A stretch of 19,664 bases of DNA, taken from assembly GCA_030039655.1 (NCBI GenBank), contig JASHVC010000515.1, positions 1 to 19,664 on the forward strand, given 5' to 3'. Of this stretch, positions 15,526-19,664 are shown piece after piece. The notes under the pieces are model-generated. The model searched no databases, was not told the DNA's origin, and saw nothing but the letters and a program-made list of their open reading frames with translations. Position 1 is the stretch's first letter. The number at the start of each line of letters is the position of its first letter. Made by a program: the position numbers and the translations under genes. Source of the DNA: Xanthobacteraceae bacterium. GTDB taxonomy: Bacteria; Pseudomonadota; Alphaproteobacteria; Rhizobiales; Xanthobacteraceae.

Positions 15526-16404
15526 TCAGTATTGCGTCATGAAGGGCCCGGCAAAGTGGTAGTTCACTCCGACGCGCAGAATCTGATCGCGCACGGCGTT
15601 ATTGACATTGAACGGCGCCCCGTCAATGTCGACGGTATTGATCGATTGCGCACCTAGATCGAGGTAGAGATATTCAAGCTTGGCCGTCCAACGAGCCGAG
15701 AGTACCGCCTCAATCCCGCCGCCCACCACCCATCCCCATAGGGTCTGGTTGTTTGAAAGCGAATAGGCTTGGCGGCCGGCCGCCCCGCCCGGATTGGACC
15801 ACGTAAAACTGTAGTCAGCTTCGCCGAACGCCAGGCCGCCGGTCACGTAGAACATCCATTGGCGCGCCGCATCGGGCGTAAATCCCACGCGGCCACGGAT
15901 TGTGCCGAACCACGGAAAATTCCATTCGCTGTTCAGGTACCCCGGGCCCGTGCCGGGCCGCTGCGGAACGAAGGAGGTATTTTGGAAGCAATTCGGCGGA
16001 GTCCCAAAGAATCCAGGCGGGCATACCGCCGGTGCTGGCGCCGCAACGCCGGGATCCGTCCAGCTCTGAGGGTCCCTCTCACCGGTCCCCTGGATGTCAC
16101 CTTCGAGTCCGATGACCCACGGGTGCGAAAGCTGCCAGTTGTAGCCAGCCTGAAAGCCGCCCAGCACGCCATCAAGACGCGGACTGGCAGTCGTGGATTC
16201 GAAATTGAAAATCCCTTGATTGCTGCTCGCCTCCCACTGACCCCAGCTATAGCCGACGTTGCCGCCGATATAGAAACCGCACCACGTGCAGCTCGGGGAG
16301 AGTGGTGGCGCCTTCAGCGGCATGTCCGCCGCGTAGACGGCGCCCGAAAGTGCAGCGGCAAGCAGGGTCGAAACGCCAGCAACGCGAAACACATTGAGCA
16401 ACAT
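15526..16404 (-). CDS. Omp25/Omp31-family outer-membrane beta-barrel protein
   Basis: This is a surface beta-barrel of the small porin-like family that is abundant in Rhizobiales; the physiological role of these proteins is mostly structural or unknown. The 292-residue precursor has a signal peptide (FRVAGVSTLLAAALSGAVYA, cut before ADMPLKAPP). It continues with WCGFYIGGNVGYSWG, the typical first strand, then alternating hydrophobic and aromatic strands (WVIGLEGDI, GTIRGRVGF, WMFYVTGGLAFG, WTAKLEYLYLDLG) and a final strand RVGVNYHFAG. Family members normally end near YxF; here PFMTQY is added. Four cysteines, CTWC at 39-42 and CPPGFFGTPPNC in a long loop, are unusual for the family. AGGTG just upstream of the ATG is a moderate RBS. 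The gene has its own terminator and is a single transcription unit. Confidence 0.9.
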   Translation of the reverse strand: MLLNVFRVAGVSTLLAAALSGAVYAADMPLKAPPLSPSCTWCGFYIGGNVGYSWGQWEASSNQGIFNFESTTASPRLDGVLGGFQAGYNWQLSHPWVIGLEGDIQGTGERDPQSWTDPGVAAPAPAVCPPGFFGTPPNCFQNTSFVPQRPGTGPGYLNSEWNFPWFGTIRGRVGFTPDAARQWMFYVTGGLAFGEADYSFTWSNPGGAAGRQAYSLSNNQTLWGWVVGGGIEAVLSARWTAKLEYLYLDLGAQSINTVDIDGAPFNVNNAVRDQILRVGVNYHFAGPFMTQY

Positions 16405-16576
16405 GACACACCTAACTAATGCCTAGCCCCATACAAGGACCACCAACGAGCTACTGACGTGGGAATATTTTGTCTTGGTCTGGAGTGAAATTGATGTGGA
16501 CGCAGATCGGTTTGCTGAAAGTGTTGCAATAAAGTGACTGGCGAAAAGGTGTTTCGTCTGCCCGATAATGGATACG

Positions 16577-16645
16577 ACTATGTTTAGAGTGAACAGAGTC
16601 GACTATGCCTAGACTGAAGAGAAATCCCACTATGCATAAAGTGAA
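16577..16645. repeat. Three 17-bp direct repeats upstream of the AraC-type gene
   Basis: ACTATGTTTAGAGTGAA (16577-16593), ACTATGCCTAGACTGAA (16602-16618) and ACTATGCATAAAGTGAA (16629-16645) agree at 13 of 17 positions and start 25 and 27 bp apart. The third ends directly before the ATG at 16646. Partial copies of the tail, AGTGAA at 16484-16489 and AGTGAC at 16533-16538, lie further upstream in the same AT-rich spacer. This is direct sequence observation; an operator role is inferred. Confidence 0.7.
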
Positions 16646-17107
16646 ATGTCGCATGAATTTGAACTCTACTCCTTGCAATCACGACAAAGCGGCATGGGCT
16701 GCCGGGGACCAGGACGCGCTTCTTACGATACAGATCGGCTGCGGCGGCGTCACTTCGATGTCCGCGTGGAACGGCGGGCCGCCATTCTGCACGAAATCGA
16801 AAAACGAAGCAGCGATCCGGGCCTGAGCGCGATCACCCTCGCGAATGTGCTCGGTATCACCGCCCGCTACGTGCACCTCCTGCTTGAGGAAACCGGCGCA
16901 CGTTTTTTGCATCATGTGTTGGACAGACGCCTCGAAAAGGCCGCCGCGCTGTTACGCGACCCGCAGTGGCGCGATCGTCTGATTATCGAGATCGCCGCGG
17001 AAGCAGGCTTCACCGATATTTCCCATTTCAACCGTGCCTTCCGCCGAAAATTTCGAACTACGCCCTCGATCATGCGCAAATCGTTGGGTCGTGACGAGAA
17101 ACTTTGA
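16646..17107 (+). CDS. Short AraC-family protein (DNA-binding domain only)
   Basis: Residues about 47-145 form an AraC/XylS-type double helix-turn-helix: DPGLSAITLANVLGITARYVHLLLEETG with first recognition helix near 70-80, then RLEKAAALLRDP, and the second motif IAAEAGFTDISHFNRAFRRKF (about 115-136) followed by TTPSIMR. This is the canonical C-terminal signature. Full-length regulators carry a 150-200-residue sensor domain in front; here only about 45 residues of unrelated sequence precede it. The first 30 of these have no family likeness, while homology seems to begin at RLRRRHFD. The start is uncertain (weak AAAGTG before the ATG). It may be a truncated remnant of a larger activator or a functional stand-alone DNA-binding protein. 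The spacer in front holds three repeats that could be its own operator. Confidence 0.75.
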   Translation: MSHEFELYSLQSRQSGMGCRGPGRASYDTDRLRRRHFDVRVERRAAILHEIEKRSSDPGLSAITLANVLGITARYVHLLLEETGARFLHHVLDRRLEKAAALLRDPQWRDRLIIEIAAEAGFTDISHFNRAFRRKFRTTPSIMRKSLGRDEKL

Positions 17108-17570
17108 GCGTTAGTTTGGGAAGGCCTGCGAGCATCTCCCCGAAACCTCATTTACGTCCGCTCCGGGCTAAAAGTGACAGATGGCTCCATTCGCGCTGGA
17201 TGTCTCAAGGTTGTCGTGTTAAGCGTGCCGATGCGATGGGCTTTCGTTCGATACGTCGCTCTTTTGTTCGACGCGCGCTTCGTACGCCACGCGGCGGTAT
17301 GCTGCTCGCAAAACTCTTGCGCCACGCAACGGCCATCGACGTGCGCTGCGACAGTCTAGCAAATGCTGCAAGGGAATATGCCGACCAATCAGATAGGTCG
17401 AAACAAGACGATAACCTATTTATGTCCGGTCTTGCACCAGCAGCGGACATAGATCTGCGGATTTCCTACAGTTAGCCTTGCTGTGTTTTGTGAGTACCCG
17501 CCCACTTCGGCTTGATGCTCTTGCCATCACCAGCAATTCTAGCAACCTTGACGACTACACTTCTCAGGCA
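17108..17570. other. Gene-free stretch with degenerate repeat remnants
   Basis: No frame here has credible coding character. A TTG-started frame (17104-17475) shows basic, low-complexity translation and no recognisable domain. Two pieces look like decayed copies of short intergenic repeats: ACGTCCGCTCCGGGCTAAAAGTGACA near 17155-17180, and a hairpin at 17422-17452. The promoter of the downstream hydrolase must lie in the right-hand part, but I see no convincing -35/-10 pair. Confidence 0.5.
17422..17452. repeat. Inverted repeat, Bradyrhizobium-type intergenic remnant
   Basis: TATGTCCG and CGGACATA form a perfect 8-bp stem around a 15-base loop. Translated from its ATG it gives MSGLAPAADI, close to the spurious 'MSALPPKADI'-like peptides that I recall being annotated from a family of short repeats in Bradyrhizobium and Rhodopseudomonas. 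The sequence is therefore probably a degenerate copy of that repeat and not a gene. Confidence 0.5.
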
Positions 17571-18479
17571 ATGTCCGCGACACGTATTCTCATGAGGGGT
17601 CCGGGTGCGTTGCTGGTTGCTTTTGCGTTCGCATTGGCGCCGGCGATCGCTGAGCCCATCAGCTATACGGATCTTCTCGCGCGCCCACGTCCAGCTCCGA
17701 CCCTGCACGCGCAATATGGCGCCGCGCCGAGCCAGTTTGGCGAGTTGTGGTTACCAGCTGGAGCAGGGACACATCCGGTCTTGTTGATGGTTCATGGCGG
17801 TTGCTGGCGTGCCGATTTGCCGGGTCTCGAATTGATGGCATATGCTGCGGAAGACCTTCGCCAGCACGGGTTTGCGGTCTGGGATGTCGAATACCGGCGC
17901 CTCGGGGAGTCGGGCGGCGGGTACCCCGGCACTTTCGAGGACATAGCAGACGCCGCCGATTGGCTGCGCAAGCTTGCCGATGGCAACAGACTGAATCTCC
18001 AGGATGTCATTGCGTTAGGTCACTCCTCAGGAGGACAACTGGCATTATGGGCAGCGGCACGTCGACGTCTGCCGAAGGCGAGCCAGCTCTATCGCGACAA
18101 TCCACTTTCTATCAGAGCCGCGATCAGCCTCGCCGGCATCGATGACCTCAGCACCTATCGCGCCCAAGGACCGCCGGCGTGTGGCGGCCCACGCGTGATC
18201 GATTTCCTGGATGGCAGCGTCACCCGCGGGCCATGGGATGCGTTTGAGGATACTTCTCCGGCCGAGATGCTGCCGATCGGTGTGCCGCAGGAAATCATTT
18301 CCGGGGCGGTGGACCCGATTGTGCCGGCGGCATTCGGGCGCGCCTACGCAGCGAAGGCCAAAGCAGCGGGCGATACAGTGGAGGAGATTACCATTCCCGA
18401 CGCCAGCCATTTCGAATTGATCGATCCGGAGTCGAGCGCCTTCAAGGAGATCAGATCGATCATTGAGCGATTCAAATAG
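17571..18479 (+). CDS. Exported alpha/beta hydrolase (BD-FAE/esterase-lipase type)
   Basis: This is a predicted periplasmic serine hydrolase acting on an ester or amide; the substrate is unknown. From the ATG at 17571 the protein has 302 residues with a signal peptide (MSATRILMRGPGALLVAFAF, cut near AIA-EP). The alpha/beta-hydrolase marks are in order: oxyanion-hole HGG at 75-77 (MVHGGCW), nucleophile elbow GHSSGG with Ser152, acid Asp248 in SGAVDPIVP, and His280 in PDASHFELI. The EYRRLGESGGGYPGTFEDIADAADWL segment is typical of the BD-FAE and kynurenine-formamidase-like branch. A longer frame from a TTG at 17478 would put 31 polar residues before the signal peptide and is rejected. It stands alone on its strand and is convergent with the Bug receptor gene, 59 bp away. 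Confidence 0.87.
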   Translation: MSATRILMRGPGALLVAFAFALAPAIAEPISYTDLLARPRPAPTLHAQYGAAPSQFGELWLPAGAGTHPVLLMVHGGCWRADLPGLELMAYAAEDLRQHGFAVWDVEYRRLGESGGGYPGTFEDIADAADWLRKLADGNRLNLQDVIALGHSSGGQLALWAAARRRLPKASQLYRDNPLSIRAAISLAGIDDLSTYRAQGPPACGGPRVIDFLDGSVTRGPWDAFEDTSPAEMLPIGVPQEIISGAVDPIVPAAFGRAYAAKAKAAGDTVEEITIPDASHFELIDPESSAFKEIRSIIERFK

Positions 18480-18494
18480 AGTGCAAAAAGTCGC

Positions 18495-18509
18495 CGGGCC
18501 GTTGGCCCG
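18495..18509 (-). terminator. Possible terminator hairpin between convergent genes
   Basis: CGGGCC, loop GTT, GGCCCG form a 6-bp stem between the convergent hydrolase and Bug receptor genes. On the minus strand a run of five T follows after about five bases (complement of 18485-18489), which would suit the receptor gene. On the plus strand no T-run follows. Confidence 0.45.
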
Positions 18510-18538
18510 CAATAACGAACAAAACAGTTCCGACAGGC

Positions 18539-19510
18539 TTACTCCGGCCTCACGTCAGCTCTGCGGATCACATCGGCCCACTTGTCGTATTCCTCGGCGA
18601 TGAACTTGCCGAACTCGGCCGGATTCATCGACTTCGGTTCAACGCCAAGGTTGAGCAGGCGCGCTTTCATCTGTGGCTCGGAGACCAACGCGTTGATCTC
18701 GGTGTTGAGCTTGTTGATGGCTTCGCTCGGTGTGCCTTTGGGCGTGCCAACGCCGATCCATCCGACGGCCTGATATCCCGGCACGAATTCACCGACCGTG
18801 GGGACATTGGGCAGCAACTCTGAGGGCGTCGCGCTGGTAATCGCCAGCCCGCGCAGCCTCCCGTCTTTGACGTACTCGATCGGCTGCGGGAGAGGGCTGA
18901 AATAGAAATGCACTTGTCCGGCCAACAGATCGGGCATCAAGGTCGTACGGTAAGGCACGTGCGTGAACGTGATGCCGGTCATCAGCTTGAGCAGTTCGCC
19001 GCACACATGCGGCGTCGTACCTACGCCCTGCGACGCCATATTGACCTTGCCGGGATTCGCCTTGGCATAGGCGATGAATTCGGGAAATGTCTTCACCGGC
19101 AACGAAGGCGTGACGACCAGGACAAAAGGATTGGCGCCCACGAAGGCGACGGGCGCGATGTCGCGAACGACGTTGAAACTGAGATTGGTGTACAGCGCGG
19201 CGTTGACCACATTGGACGACAGCGCCAGCAGCAAGGTGTAGCCGTCCGCGGGGGCCTTCGCGACCGTTTCGATGGCAATGCTGCTGGCGGCGCCCGGCCG
19301 ATTGTCGACGACAATTTGCTGGCCGAGGCGCTCCGAAAGCGCTTGCGCGACGATGCGACCGGTGATGTCAGGAGCGGTGCCAGCGGGAAAGCCAACGATA
19401 ATGTGCACCGGGCGCGATGGATAGGCTTCCCCGCGCGCCACGCGGGGCAAGGCCGGGAGCGCGGCGACACTTGCTGCTAAACAAAGAAATTCACGGCGGG
19501 GAAACTGCAT
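18539..19510 (-). CDS. Bug-family (TctC) tripartite tricarboxylate transporter substrate-binding protein
   Basis: This periplasmic receptor captures a small carboxylate or aromatic acid, either for a TctAB-type permease or as an orphan sensor. From the ATG at 19510 it has 323 residues. GGAGG (19519-19523) lies 8 bases upstream, which fixes the start against the longer frame to 19549. The N-terminus MQFPRREFLCLAASVAALP is a Tat-like signal (twin Arg at 5-6), cut near ARG-EAYPSRP. The mature protein has the Bug pattern VHIIVGFPAGTAPDITGRI, where the Asp region binds the ligand carboxylate, then VDNRPGAASSIAIETVAKAPADGYTLLLA, HVPYR and MASQGVGTTPH. It ends in EFGKFIAEEYDKWADVIRRA. A second Bug gene ends 58 bp upstream on the same strand, so they probably form an operon. 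No TctA/TctB membrane gene is visible. Confidence 0.92.
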   Translation of the reverse strand: MQFPRREFLCLAASVAALPALPRVARGEAYPSRPVHIIVGFPAGTAPDITGRIVAQALSERLGQQIVVDNRPGAASSIAIETVAKAPADGYTLLLALSSNVVNAALYTNLSFNVVRDIAPVAFVGANPFVLVVTPSLPVKTFPEFIAYAKANPGKVNMASQGVGTTPHVCGELLKLMTGITFTHVPYRTTLMPDLLAGQVHFYFSPLPQPIEYVKDGRLRGLAITSATPSELLPNVPTVGEFVPGYQAVGWIGVGTPKGTPSEAINKLNTEINALVSEPQMKARLLNLGVEPKSMNPAEFGKFIAEEYDKWADVIRRADVRPE

Positions 19511-19518
19511 GGAGAACC

Positions 19519-19523
19519 CCTCC
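19519..19523 (-). promoter_or_regulatory. Ribosome-binding site deciding the Bug receptor start
   Basis: GGAGG on the minus strand is 8 bases before the ATG at 19510 and directly precedes the Tat-like signal peptide, so the 13 extra residues of the longer frame are not part of the protein. Confidence 0.7.
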
Positions 19524-19568
19524 AATGGAAACTGCGTCCCTCCAAACAAACACCGCGAGCGAGGTGAC

Positions 19569-19664
19569 CTACTCGATCTTGATATTGGCCTCTCGGATCA
19601 CCTTGCCCCACTTCACGGTTTCATCGGCCATGAGCTTGGTGAACTCCGCCGGCGTCATCGGCAT
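19569..19664 (-). CDS. Bug-family (TctC) substrate-binding protein, C-terminal fragment
   Basis: The last 31 codons and a TAG stop (19569-19571) of a gene entering from the right edge. The visible end, MTPAEFTKLMADETVKWGKVI followed by REANIKIE, is the standard C-terminus of Bug/TctC receptors (TPAEF.. DE..KW..VI..A.I). It is a separate gene from the receptor at 18539-19510, whose own end is EFGKFIAEEYDKW. The two are in tandem, with 58 bp between this stop and the next ATG. Ligand and signal type cannot be judged from this piece. Confidence 0.85.
   Translation of the reverse strand: MPMTPAEFTKLMADETVKWGKVIREANIKIE

Noticed and set aside
16451..16678. A 75-codon minus-strand frame whose N-terminal part (MRHFTLCIVGFLFSLGIV) resembles a signal peptide
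   Set aside because: The hydrophobic part is simply the translation of the three direct repeats in reverse. The start is poor (TTG, or an ATG with AGGAG 14 bases away), and it overlaps the AraC-like start. Kept as a remote small-protein possibility only.
17104..17475. A 123-codon plus-strand frame after the AraC-like gene
   Set aside because: TTG start inside the AraC stop, no motif, and its end is the translated repeat remnant MSGLAPAADI.

Overview
The window looks like chromosome of an alphaproteobacterium of the order Hyphomicrobiales, most likely a Bradyrhizobium, Rhodopseudomonas or Xanthobacteraceae relative. This is inferred from the high G+C, an Omp25/31-type porin-like protein with an 'AADMPLKAPP' mature N-terminus, Rhizobiales-style LptE and LptD, several Bug-type solute receptors, and intergenic hairpins of the kind scattered through Bradyrhizobium genomes. 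No tRNA, rRNA, CRISPR array, transposase or phage gene was seen.

Left part (1-8461) is dominated by the cell envelope. On the minus strand lie lptE, lptD and the start of a gmhA-like sedoheptulose-7-phosphate isomerase gene (cut by the window edge). After a small unknown plus-strand gene (3826-4317) come mtnP (methylthioadenosine phosphorylase) and, upstream of it, a membrane-bound FlaA1/PglF/WbpM-type nucleotide-sugar dehydratase. Divergent from that is a WecA/WbpL-type polyprenyl-phosphate sugar-1-phosphate transferase. The last two would make an unusual N-acetyl sugar nucleotide and load it on undecaprenyl phosphate to start O-antigen or a related glycan; LptD/LptE insert the finished LPS.

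Middle part (8466-15297) is a molybdenum-hydroxylase divergon. Minus-strand genes, in transcription order, are an FAD subunit (coxM-like), a [2Fe-2S] subunit (coxS-like), an XRE regulator and an acyl-CoA dehydrogenase. Plus-strand genes are a second FAD subunit and the large molybdopterin subunit (coxL-like). All three subunit types are present, but the small and large subunits are on opposite strands, each with its own FAD subunit. The large subunit lacks the form I CO dehydrogenase AYRCSFR loop, so the substrate is probably an organic compound. The 92-bp divergent spacer holds two pairs of direct repeats, both with an 18-bp period.

Right part (15298-19664) is accessory: an Omp25/31-like beta-barrel gene with a good terminator, an AT-rich spacer with three 17-bp repeats, a short AraC-type protein reduced to its DNA-binding domain, a gene-free stretch of about 460 bp with degenerate repeat remnants, an exported alpha/beta hydrolase, and two tandem Bug/TctC periplasmic receptors (the second cut by the edge). 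Several starts were moved inward from the longest open frame because of ribosome-binding sites, signal peptides or divergent neighbours; these choices are stated in each entry. Family assignments rest on motifs read by eye, with no database search.
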